From the NCBI RefSeq assembly GCF_029167235.1, contig NZ_JARFTR010000079.1, positions 1 to 56,772 on the forward strand: 56,772 nucleotides of DNA. The letters are read 5' to 3'. A program made the position numbers and the translations under genes. The notes below the pieces were generated by a model. That model saw nothing but the letters and a program-made list of their open reading frames with translations. It was not told the DNA's origin and did not search any database. Below are positions 36,169 through 45,800 of this stretch, one piece after another (position 1 is the first letter of the stretch; every line of letters starts with the position of its first letter). This stretch comes from Kamptonema sp. UHCC 0994 (GTDB lineage Bacteria; Cyanobacteriota; Cyanobacteriia; Cyanobacteriales; Microcoleaceae).

Positions 36169-37599
36169 ATGAATCTTATGACAACAAAAAAACAGGTAGA
36201 TACATTAGCGATCCACGCTCATCTCTTTACCATGCAGGGCGCGGGGGTGGGATATATTGCTGATGGGGCGATCGCGATTGAGGGTAGCCGTATTGTAGCC
36301 GTTGATTCTACCGAGGCGTTGCTGAGTCATTTTGAGGGCAAAAAGGTTATTGAAGCCGCGAATTGTGCCGTCTTGCCGGGGCTGATTAATGCTCACGTAG
36401 ACACAAGTTTGGTGCTTATGCGTGGGGCGGCGCAAGATGTAACCAATTGGCTAATGGACGCGACAATGCCTTATTTCACCCATATGACACCCATAGCGAG
36501 CATGGCTGCAACACGCTTGAGAGTGGTCGAAGAGTTGAAGGCAGGCACAACAACATTTTGCGATAATAAAGTTTTTAGCCCTCTCTGGGGAGAATTTTTT
36601 GATGAAATTGGAGTACGGGCTAGTCTGGCCCCTATGTTCGACGCACTTCCACTGGAATTTCCACCGCTTCAGGAGGGGGAGCTTTATCCCTTCGATATAA
36701 AGGCGGGACGGCGTGCAATGGCAGAGGCTGTGGACTTTTCCCGTGCCTGGAATGGGGCGGCAGAGGGACGTATCACCACCATGTTAGGGATGTATTCGCC
36801 AGATATGGTGCCGCTTGAGATGCTACGCGAAGCCAAAGAGATTGCACAACGGGAAGGCTTAATGCTGCATTTTCATGTGGCGCAGGGACATAGAGAAACA
36901 GAGCAAATCCTTAAACGATATGGTAAGCGTCCCATCGCTTTTCTGGCTGACATTGGCTATTTGGACGAACAGTTGCTGGCGGTTCACCTGACAGATGCCA
37001 CAGATGAAGAAGCGATACAAGTAGCCAAAAGTGGTGCTGGCATGGTGCTCTGTTCGGGCATGATTGGCATCATCGACGGTATAGTGCCGCCCGCGCACGT
37101 CTTTCGGCAGGCAGGTGGCCCCGTTGCGATCGGCAGCAGCTACAATAATCTCTTCAATGAGATGAAACTGACCGCCTTATTCAACAAAATCAAATATCAC
37201 GATCCAACCATCATGCCAGCTTGGGAAGTCTTACGCATGGCTACCATCGAAGGGGCGCGGGCCATCGGCTTGGATCGCAAGATTGGCTCCCTTGAAGTTG
37301 GCAAAGAAGCTGACCTGATCTTAGTAGACCTCAGTGCCCTTAACCTCTCGCCTACCTTGCTCGATCCAATTCGCAATCTCGTGCCCAACTTCGTGTACGC
37401 TGCTTCAGGACATGAAGTTAAAAGTGTTATGGTTGCGGGAAAACTGTTAGTTGAAGACTACCAAGTTCTGACTGTAGATGAATCCGCGATCGTTGCCGAC
37501 GCGCAAGTAGAAGCCCAACGATTGTCCCAATGTGTGGCGGCCGATCCCATCCACAAAAAAATGATGCTGATGGAGGCGATCGCGAGGGGTCAATTGTAG
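36169..37599 (+). CDS. cyrH: CyrH, amidohydrolase-like protein with altered metal site
   Basis: A 476-residue close paralogue of CyrG (nearly colinear; offset +4 at the N-terminus), proposed to work with it in uracil ring formation. Barrel residues HFHVAQ and LLAVHLTDA are kept. But the HxH motif reads H76-V-D78, and the catalytic/metal Asp after strand 8 is S324 (IGSS), followed by a six-residue deletion relative to CyrG (YNNLF against QACGNNCCNIF). It may therefore bind metal differently, catalyse a different step, or serve as a partner of CyrG. A second ATG at 36178 would give MTTKK, closer to the CyrG start; neither has a good ribosome binding site. It is 213 bp upstream of cyrC on the same strand. 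Confidence 0.88.
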   Translation: MNLMTTKKQVDTLAIHAHLFTMQGAGVGYIADGAIAIEGSRIVAVDSTEALLSHFEGKKVIEAANCAVLPGLINAHVDTSLVLMRGAAQDVTNWLMDATMPYFTHMTPIASMAATRLRVVEELKAGTTTFCDNKVFSPLWGEFFDEIGVRASLAPMFDALPLEFPPLQEGELYPFDIKAGRRAMAEAVDFSRAWNGAAEGRITTMLGMYSPDMVPLEMLREAKEIAQREGLMLHFHVAQGHRETEQILKRYGKRPIAFLADIGYLDEQLLAVHLTDATDEEAIQVAKSGAGMVLCSGMIGIIDGIVPPAHVFRQAGGPVAIGSSYNNLFNEMKLTALFNKIKYHDPTIMPAWEVLRMATIEGARAIGLDRKIGSLEVGKEADLILVDLSALNLSPTLLDPIRNLVPNFVYAASGHEVKSVMVAGKLLVEDYQVLTVDESAIVADAQVEAQRLSQCVAADPIHKKMMLMEAIARGQL

Positions 37600-37812
37600 G
37601 AATGGTCTTGAGTTATCTAGTGTAGCCACAAGTATTTAATTGCTAATAACTTTTGGCGAATATAGTTTTGTCGATCTGGCGGGCTGGCCACCAGTGCGAT
37701 CGCATAATTTGTCCACCCCCAGATACAAAAATTTTCTGGCGGGAAGGGAGTAACTTAGAATAAAACAGCCCTGTCAGAAGATATGGGGGCTTACCCAGGG
37801 TAATAAGCGAAG
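37600..37812. other. cyrH-cyrC intergenic region
   Basis: 213 bp without a gene. It contains a near-HIP1 site (GTGCGATCGCAT) and AT-rich stretches, and GCGAAG just before the cyrC ATG is the only ribosome-binding-like sequence. I see no clear terminator, so cyrH, cyrC and cyrD may share a transcript. Confidence 0.35.
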
Positions 37813-40800
37813 ATGACTCAGCCAAATTATGGCGTTTTGATGAAAAATGCCTTGAACGAGATCAATAGCCTCCGATCGCAATTAGCTGCGGTAGAAGCCC
37901 AAAAGAATGAGCCGATCGCCATTGTTGGTATGAGTTGCCGTTTTCCGGGCGGTGCTACCACTCCAGAGCGTTTTTGGGTATTACTGCGCGAGGGTAGATC
38001 ATCCGTCACAGAAATTCCTGCCGATCGCTGGGATGTGGATAAATATTATGATGCCGACCCCACATCGGTCGGGAAAATGCTTACTCGTTATGGTGGTTTT
38101 TTGGATGAGATCGATACATTTGAGCCATCATTCTTTAACATTTCTGCGCGTGAAGCCGTTAGCATGGACCCACAGCAACGCTTACTGCTTGAAGTCAGTT
38201 GGGAAGCTCTTGAATCGGCGAATATCGTTCCCGCAACTCTTTTTGATAGTTCGACTGGTGTATTTATCGGTATTGGTGGCAGCAACTACAAATCTTTAAC
38301 GATCGAAAATAGGAACCGGATTGGGAAAACCGATTTGTATGACTTAAGTGGCACTGATGTGAGCGTCGCTGCGGGGAGGATATCCTATATCCTGGGTTTG
38401 ATGGGCCCCAGTTTTGCGATCGATACAGCTTGTTCATCTTCTTTGGTCTCTGTTCATCAAGCCTGTCAGAGTCTGCGTCAGCGAGAATGCGATCTAGCAC
38501 TAGCTGGCGGAGTCGGTTTACTCATCGATCCAAATGAGATGATTGCCCTTTCTCAGGGGGGGATGCTGGCACCTGATGGCAGTTGTAAGACATTTGATGC
38601 AAATGCCAATGGCTATGTGCGAGGCGAAGGCTGCGGAATGATTGCTCTGAAGCGTCTCTCGGATGCAACGGCAGATGGGGATAATATTCTGGCAATCATT
38701 CGCGGGTCGATGATTAATCATGATGGTCATAGCAGCGGTTTAACGGCTCCAAGAGGCCCCGCACAAGTCTCTGTCATTAAGCAAGCCTTGCATAGAGCAG
38801 GTGTTGCGCCAGATGACGTGAGTTATATAGAAGCGCATGGCACAGGCACCCCCCTTGGCGATCCTATTGAGATGGATTCATTGAACGAAGTGTTTGGTCA
38901 GCGAACGGAACCACTTTGGGTGGGTTCGGTTAAGACAAATATTGGTCATTTAGAAGCCGCCGCAGGCATTGCAGGGCTCATCAAGGTTGTCTTGATGCTA
39001 GAAAACAAGCAGATTCCTCCTCACTTGCATTTCAAGACACCAAATCCATATATTAATTGGAAAAATCTCCCCGTTAAAATTCCGATCGCGCTTCATGCTT
39101 GGGATAACAAGACATCGAAGGATAGAAAGCGGATTGCAGGCGTTAGTGCTTTTAGCTTCAGTGGCACCAACGCCCACATTGTGTTGTCTGAAGCCCCATC
39201 TAGCGAACCAATCGGCGATCGCGCGTCAGTGGAAAGACCATCGCACTTGCTGACCCTTAGTGCCAAGAATGAAGAAGCATTGGCTAACTTAGTTGGGCGC
39301 TATCAAGAGTTTCTGATCGCTACTGATGCAAGTCTTGCTGATATATGCCACACCGCCAATACAGCACGCACCCATTTTGCTCATCGCCTTGCTCTATCTG
39401 CCACTTCATGCGTCCAAATGCAGGCTCATCTGGCCGCTTATAAAGAAGGGTCGATAAGTTTGGACATCAATCAAGGTTACGCCCCTGCAAGCATTCGTGC
39501 GCCGAAGGTCGCTTTTCTCTTTACAGGCCAAGGTTCGCAGTATGTGCAGATGGCGCGAGAACTTTATGAGACTCAGCCTACCTTCCGTGATTGTTTAGAT
39601 CGCTGTGCCGAAATCTTGCAATCCATTTTTTCATCAAGAAACAGTCCGTGGGCAAACCCGCTGCTTTCAGTGTTATATCCAGACCATGACTCAAACGAAA
39701 TTGACCAGACGGCTTATACCCAACCTGCCCTTTTTGCCGTAGAATATGCGCTTGCACAGATGTGGCGATCGTGGGGAATCGAGCCAGATATCGTAATGGG
39801 CCATAGCATAGGTGAATATGTAGCAGCTTGTGTGGCGGGTATCTTTTCTCTGGAGGATGGTCTCAAACTCGCTGCCGAAAGAGGCCGTTTGATGCAGGCA
39901 CTACCGCAAGATGGCGAGATGGTTGCTATATCGGCCTCCCTCAAGGAAGTGAGGTCGGCTATTCAATCTTACCGCCGAGTCGCGATCGCAGCGGTGAATG
40001 GCCCACGAAGCGTCGTCATTTCGGGCGATCGCCAAGCCGTACAAGTCGTCACCAACACGCTAGAACTTCAAGGAATCCGGTGCAAGAGATTGTCCGTTTC
40101 ACACGCTTTCCACTCTCCATTGATGGAACCAATGCAGCAGGAGTTCGCGCAGGTGGCGAGGGAAATCAACTATAGCGCTCCAAAAATAGCTCTTGTCAGT
40201 AACCTAACCGGCGACTTGATTTCCGATGAGTCTGCTCTTGAGGAAGGAGCGATCGCTTCCCCTGCTTACTGGGTAAATCATGTGTGCAATCCTGTGCGTT
40301 TTGCTGATGGTGTTGCGACTATGCAAGCGCAGGATGTCAGAGTCTTCCTCGAAGTTGGCCCAAAACCTACCTTGTCAGGATTAGTGCAACAATGTTTTGA
40401 CGAGGTGGCTCATCGCGATCGCCCCGTCACTATTCCCACGTTGCGCCCCAACCAACCCAACTGGCAGACACTGTTGGAGAGTTTGGGCCAACTGTATGCG
40501 CTTGGTGTCCAGGTAGATTGGGCGGGCTTTGATGGGGATTACGCCAGACGCAAGGTACGCCTGCCGACCTACGCTTGGAAGCGTCAACGTTATTGGATAG
40601 AGGAACAGGCTGCTCCACCTTTAGAAACAACAGAAGTCCGGCCCTCGACTACAATTGTGCAGCATCTCCAACAAGGCAACGTGCAGCAAATCGTAGACCT
40701 GTTGGTGGCAACGGATGTACTTTCAGGCGACGCACGGGAAGCCCTACCCAGCATCATCGAACTGTTGGTGACACAACAGCGCGAACAAGCGACACAAGCG

Positions 40801-42831
40801 CAAATCTACGATTGGCTTTATGAAGTAGTTTGGCAACCGCAGTTACTGCCGCTATCTACTTTACCTGTCAAAGCACCTGCCGTAGCAACAGAGGGCAGAC
40901 AATGGCTAATCTTTGCCGATGCTAGTGGCTACGGCGAAGCACTTGCAGCTCAATTACGCCAGCAAGGGGATATAACTACGCTCGTCTATGCTGGCCAAGA
41001 ATATCACTCGGCTAACAATGAACCAAATACCGAAGGGGACACCCCATATTTTCGGATCGATCCGACGCAAGGGGAGGATTATAAAAGGTTGTTGGCTGTT
41101 CTCCCTCGCTTGTACGGTATCGTTCATCTTTGGAGCTTAGATATACCTAGCTTGGATAGAGTATCAGACCTAATCGAGAACGTACAATTAAATACTGGCA
41201 CTCTGTTACATTTGCTACAGGCAGTCGTGCAACTTGAGATGCCCACCCCTAGCTTGTGGCTCGTGACAAGTAACGCCCAAGCTGTGCGTAAAGACGATAG
41301 CGTAGTCGGAGTGCTTCAGTCACCCTTATGGGGCATGGGCAAGGTGATAGCCTTAGAACACCCTGAACTCAACTGTGTATCGATTGACCTCGATGGCGAA
41401 GGGTTTCCAGACGAACAGGCCAAGTTTCTGGCGGCTGAACTCCGCGCCGCCTCTGAGTTCACACACACCGCCAGACCACACGAAAGTCAAGTCGCTTGGC
41501 GCAATGGGACTCGCTATGTGGCACGACTCAAGCGTTATCAGCAGCATCCCCCGACATCACCAAAAATGCTGATTAGACCAGATGCCACTTATCTGATTAC
41601 GGGTGGCTTGGGTGGTTTGGGCTTGCTTGTGGCGCGGTGGATGGTCGAACAGGGGGCTACTCATCTAGTGCTGATCGGACGCGGCCAACCCAAACCAGCA
41701 GCCCAACAACAACTGCAAGAGATAGCCGCGCTGGGTGCAACGGTGACGGTGGCGCAAGCCGATGTTGGGATACGCTCCCAAGTGGCTGATGTCTTGGTAC
41801 AGATCGACAAAGCATATCCTTTAGCTGGTATTGTTCATGCTGCTGGTGTATTGGACGACGGGATCTTGTTGCAGCAAAATTGGGCACGTTTTCGCAAGGT
41901 GTTCGTCCCCAAACTAGAGGGGGCTTGGCATCTACATACACTAACTAAAGAAATGCCGCTTGATTTCTTTGTTTGTTTCTCTTCAAGTGCAGGATTGCTA
42001 GGCAATGCTGGACAAGCTAACTATGCTGCCGCCAATGCCTTTCTGGATGCCTTTGCTCATCATCGGCGAAGACAAGGCTTGCCAGCGCTCTCGATTAACT
42101 GGGATGCTTGGTCTGAGGTGGGAATGGCCGCACGTCTCAAACAAGCTTCTTCACAAAGCGCCGCAGTTGGACAAGATAGTAGCACTTTAGAAATTGCACC
42201 AGAACAGGGATTACAACTCTTTGCCTATCTCTTGCAACAACCATCGGCCCAAATTGCTGCCATTTCTAAGGATGGGCTTCGCACGATGTCCGACACACGC
42301 TCGGCCTTTTTTGCTTTGCTCGATCGCGATATATCCTCCACCACCACCCAAGATATCCCTACACCTCGTCATGAAGTCGGCCCTACCTTGCTCGAACAAT
42401 TACAGCAAGCTCGGCCAAAAGAGCGAGAGAAAATCTTGCTGCGCCATCTACAGACGCAAGTTGCCGGTGTCTTGCGTAGTCCCGAATTACCCAAAGTCCA
42501 CCAACCCTTCACTGAGTTGGGGATAGATTCGTTGATGTCACTTGAATTGAGGCGGCGTTTGGAAGAAAGTCTGCAAATTCAGATGCCTGCAACGCTTGCA
42601 TTCGATTATCCGATGGTGGATCGTTTAGCTAAGTTTTTATTGACTCAAATCAACATACAGTGTGAGCCAGACACCTCAGCAATTCTCACATTAGATGAAA
42701 ATGCGGAGGACAAAGACAGCGATAAGGACAAAAGTACCAGCGCTTCTGTCGATCCCAGTATTACTTCCATAACAGAAGATTTATTCGCACTTGAATCCTT
42801 ACTGAATGAGATGAAAGGAGATCGACAATGA
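37813..42831 (+). CDS. cyrC: CyrC, PKS module KS-AT-KR-ACP
   Basis: The second elongation module. It condenses a malonyl unit and reduces the beta-carbonyl to a hydroxyl that is kept, fitting C12 of cylindrospermopsin, where the sulfate sits. Domains of the 1672-residue protein: N-terminal docking helix (1-35); KS (about 37-460, Cys at 207 in DTACSSS); AT (about 570-885, Ser at 665 in GHSIGEY, HAFH for malonyl-CoA); a helical linker (QHLQQGNVQQIVDLL) also seen in CyrF; KR (TGGLGGLGL near 1259, FSSSAG and GQANYAAAN); ACP (Ser at 1573 in GIDSL); acidic tail and C-terminal docking helix. No DH is present between AT and KR, in line with the retained hydroxyl. The stop overlaps the cyrD start by 4 bp (ATGA). 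Confidence 0.93.
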   Translation: MTQPNYGVLMKNALNEINSLRSQLAAVEAQKNEPIAIVGMSCRFPGGATTPERFWVLLREGRSSVTEIPADRWDVDKYYDADPTSVGKMLTRYGGFLDEIDTFEPSFFNISAREAVSMDPQQRLLLEVSWEALESANIVPATLFDSSTGVFIGIGGSNYKSLTIENRNRIGKTDLYDLSGTDVSVAAGRISYILGLMGPSFAIDTACSSSLVSVHQACQSLRQRECDLALAGGVGLLIDPNEMIALSQGGMLAPDGSCKTFDANANGYVRGEGCGMIALKRLSDATADGDNILAIIRGSMINHDGHSSGLTAPRGPAQVSVIKQALHRAGVAPDDVSYIEAHGTGTPLGDPIEMDSLNEVFGQRTEPLWVGSVKTNIGHLEAAAGIAGLIKVVLMLENKQIPPHLHFKTPNPYINWKNLPVKIPIALHAWDNKTSKDRKRIAGVSAFSFSGTNAHIVLSEAPSSEPIGDRASVERPSHLLTLSAKNEEALANLVGRYQEFLIATDASLADICHTANTARTHFAHRLALSATSCVQMQAHLAAYKEGSISLDINQGYAPASIRAPKVAFLFTGQGSQYVQMARELYETQPTFRDCLDRCAEILQSIFSSRNSPWANPLLSVLYPDHDSNEIDQTAYTQPALFAVEYALAQMWRSWGIEPDIVMGHSIGEYVAACVAGIFSLEDGLKLAAERGRLMQALPQDGEMVAISASLKEVRSAIQSYRRVAIAAVNGPRSVVISGDRQAVQVVTNTLELQGIRCKRLSVSHAFHSPLMEPMQQEFAQVAREINYSAPKIALVSNLTGDLISDESALEEGAIASPAYWVNHVCNPVRFADGVATMQAQDVRVFLEVGPKPTLSGLVQQCFDEVAHRDRPVTIPTLRPNQPNWQTLLESLGQLYALGVQVDWAGFDGDYARRKVRLPTYAWKRQRYWIEEQAAPPLETTEVRPSTTIVQHLQQGNVQQIVDLLVATDVLSGDAREALPSIIELLVTQQREQATQAQIYDWLYEVVWQPQLLPLSTLPVKAPAVATEGRQWLIFADASGYGEALAAQLRQQGDITTLVYAGQEYHSANNEPNTEGDTPYFRIDPTQGEDYKRLLAVLPRLYGIVHLWSLDIPSLDRVSDLIENVQLNTGTLLHLLQAVVQLEMPTPSLWLVTSNAQAVRKDDSVVGVLQSPLWGMGKVIALEHPELNCVSIDLDGEGFPDEQAKFLAAELRAASEFTHTARPHESQVAWRNGTRYVARLKRYQQHPPTSPKMLIRPDATYLITGGLGGLGLLVARWMVEQGATHLVLIGRGQPKPAAQQQLQEIAALGATVTVAQADVGIRSQVADVLVQIDKAYPLAGIVHAAGVLDDGILLQQNWARFRKVFVPKLEGAWHLHTLTKEMPLDFFVCFSSSAGLLGNAGQANYAAANAFLDAFAHHRRRQGLPALSINWDAWSEVGMAARLKQASSQSAAVGQDSSTLEIAPEQGLQLFAYLLQQPSAQIAAISKDGLRTMSDTRSAFFALLDRDISSTTTQDIPTPRHEVGPTLLEQLQQARPKEREKILLRHLQTQVAGVLRSPELPKVHQPFTELGIDSLMSLELRRRLEESLQIQMPATLAFDYPMVDRLAKFLLTQINIQCEPDTSAILTLDENAEDKDSDKDKSTSASVDPSITSITEDLFALESLLNEMKGDRQ

Positions 42832-45800
42832 CAGAAAAGATGACAGGAAATGAAGATGCAGCTACATTACTTCAGCGTGTAGGGCTAGCCCTACAGGAAG
42901 CACGCCAACAACTTGAAGCGATGCAACGCCGAACGCACGAACCGATCGCAATTGTGGGGCTGGGGCTGCGTTTTCCGGGCGCGGATTCACCACAGGCATT
43001 CTGGAAACTACTTCAGAATGGTGTTGATATGGTAGCCGAAATCCCCGCCGATCGCTGGGCAGTCGATGACTACTACGATCCCAAACCTGGGCAGTCAGGC
43101 AAAATGTATATTCGCGAAGCCGCATTTGTTGATGCGGTGGATAAATTCGATGCCTCGTTTTTTGATATTTCGCCACGTGAAGCGGCCAGTATAGATCCCC
43201 AGCATAGAATGCTTCTTGAGGTGGCTTGGGAGGCATTTGAAAGGGCTGGAATTGCTCCCAGCCAATTGATGGATAGCCAAACAGGGGTCTTTGTCGGGAT
43301 GAGCGAAAATGATTATTACGCTCACCTTAAAAATACTGGGGCTCATGATAATGTCTACGCTGCAACGGGCAATAGCAATTATTATGCTGCGGGGCGTTTA
43401 TCCTATCTGTTGGGACTTCAAGGCCCTAACATGATTGTCGATACTGCCTGTTCCTCCTCCTTAGTCGCTGTACATCTTGCCTGTCAAAGTTTGCGGCTAG
43501 GGGAATGCGATCTGGCGCTGGCTGGTGGCGTTCAGCTGATGTTAATGCCAGACCCTATGATTGGGACTGCCCAGTTAAATGCCTTTGCGACCGAAGGTCG
43601 CTGTAAAACGTTTGACGCGGCCGCCGATGGCTATGGACGGGGCGAGGGTTGTGGCGCGATCGTACTCAAACGGCTCGGCGATGCTCTAGCGGCAGGCGAT
43701 CCGATTTTAGCCGTGCTACGGGGTAGTGCAGTCAATCATGGCGGGCGCAGCAGTGGCTTAACTGCTCCCAACAAGCTGGCTCAAGAAGCCTTGCTGCGTC
43801 AGGCGCTACAAAACGCTAAGGTTCAGCCTGAAGCGGTCAGTTACATCGAAGCGCATGGCACGGGGACACAACTGGGCGATCCGATTGAAGTGGGAGCATT
43901 GACGGCCGTATTTGGAGCCTCTCGTTCAGAACCCTTGTGGATTGGCTCTGTGAAGACCAATATCGGACACCTAGAACCAGCCGCTGGTATTGCGGGGTTG
44001 ATAAAAGTCGTTTTATCATTACAAAAAAAACAGATTCCTCCCAGTCTCCATTTCAAAAACCCGAATCCCTTCATTGATTGGGAATCTTCGCCAGTTCGAG
44101 TGCCGACACAATGTATACCTTGGTCTGCGAAAAAGCGCATCGCTGGGGTGAGTTCGTTTGGTATGAGTGGTACAAACTGTCATCTAGTCGTAGAAGAAGC
44201 ACCTGCACGCCAAAACGAAAAATCAGAAAATAGCCCTGAACGTCCTTGGCACATTCTGACGCTTTCAGCCAAAAACGAAGCGGCGCTCAACGCCTTGGTA
44301 GCCCGTTACGTGGCATTTCTCCATGAAGCGCCCGCCATGTCCCTGGCGGATCTATGTTACAGCGCAAATGTCGGGCGTAATCATTTTGGCGATCGCTTAA
44401 GCATTATCTCCGACTCGATCGCGCAGTTAACAGAACAATTAAAATGCTATCCACAGCGGCCCTCAATGCAAATGCAGCATAATGTGGTGCCGGATAATCA
44501 ACTAAGCCCTAAAATCGCTTTTCTGTTTACTGGCCAAGGGTCGCAATACATCGACATGGGGCGCGAGCTTTATGAAACTCAGCCCACCTTCCGTCGGACT
44601 ATGGACGACTGTGACGGCATTCTGCGTCCATTGCTGGGTGAATCGATTCTGAACATACTCTACACTTCACGTAGCACGACGCAAAGCTACTCGCAAGATT
44701 CGCCACTCGATCGAACCGTTTATACCCAACCTGCCCTTTTTGCTTTTGAATATGCCCTAGCAAAACTATGGATATCATGGGGCATTGAACCTGATGTCGT
44801 GCTGGGACACAGCGTGGGTGAATATGTGGCCGCTTGTCTGGCGGGTGTCTTTAGTTTAGAAGATGGGCTAAAGCTGATTGCGGCGCGTGGTCGTTTGATG
44901 CAAGGATTACCTCACGGAAAAATGCTTAGCATCAGAAGCGATGAGAAGCGAGTGGAAGCGACGATCGCGCCTTACCGCGCAGATGTGGCGATCGCAGCTA
45001 TTAACGGGCCGCAAAGTGTGGTCATCTCTGGCAAAGATGAAATTATAGACAAGCTAGCAGCACAGTTCGCATCGGAAGGCATTAAAACACACTTGCTCAC
45101 CGTCTCTCACGCTTTCCACTCGCCAATGATGACTCCCATACTAAACGCATTCCGAGACGTTGCAAACACCATCAGCTATACACCACCCAGCTTGTCGCTG
45201 ATTTCTAACGTCACAGGGCAATTGGCAACCGACGAGGTAGCCACACCTGATTATTGGGTGCGTCATGTCCACTCTACCGTCCGTTTTGCCGATGGTATTG
45301 CCACATTGCAAGAACAGAATACTGATATCTTCCTAGAAGTGGGGCCCAAACCAACATTGTTGGGCATGGCAAAGCAGATTCATAGTGACAACGCTTCAGC
45401 TAGTCATCCGCTCATGCTACCTAGTTTGCGCGAAGAGGGCAGCGATTGGCAGCAGATGCTTTCTACGTGCAGCCAACTCGTAGTCAATGGAGTCGAGATT
45501 GACTGGGCGGGCTTTGACAAGGATTATTCGCGACACAAAATATTGTTGCCTACCTATCCATTTCAGAGAGAACGACATTGGGTCGAAAGTACCCTCAAAA
45601 AGCCCCAACAACAAGGGGTCGGCCCAATGTTGGATAAGATGATTCGGCTGCCATCAGAGAAAAAGGTGGTGTTTGAAACCGAGTTTGGCGTGCGACAGAT
45701 GCCTCATATCTACGATCATCGGATTTACGGTGAAGTCATTGTACCGGGGGCAGTATTAGCCTCATTAATCTTCAATGCGGCGCAAGTTTTATACCCAGAC

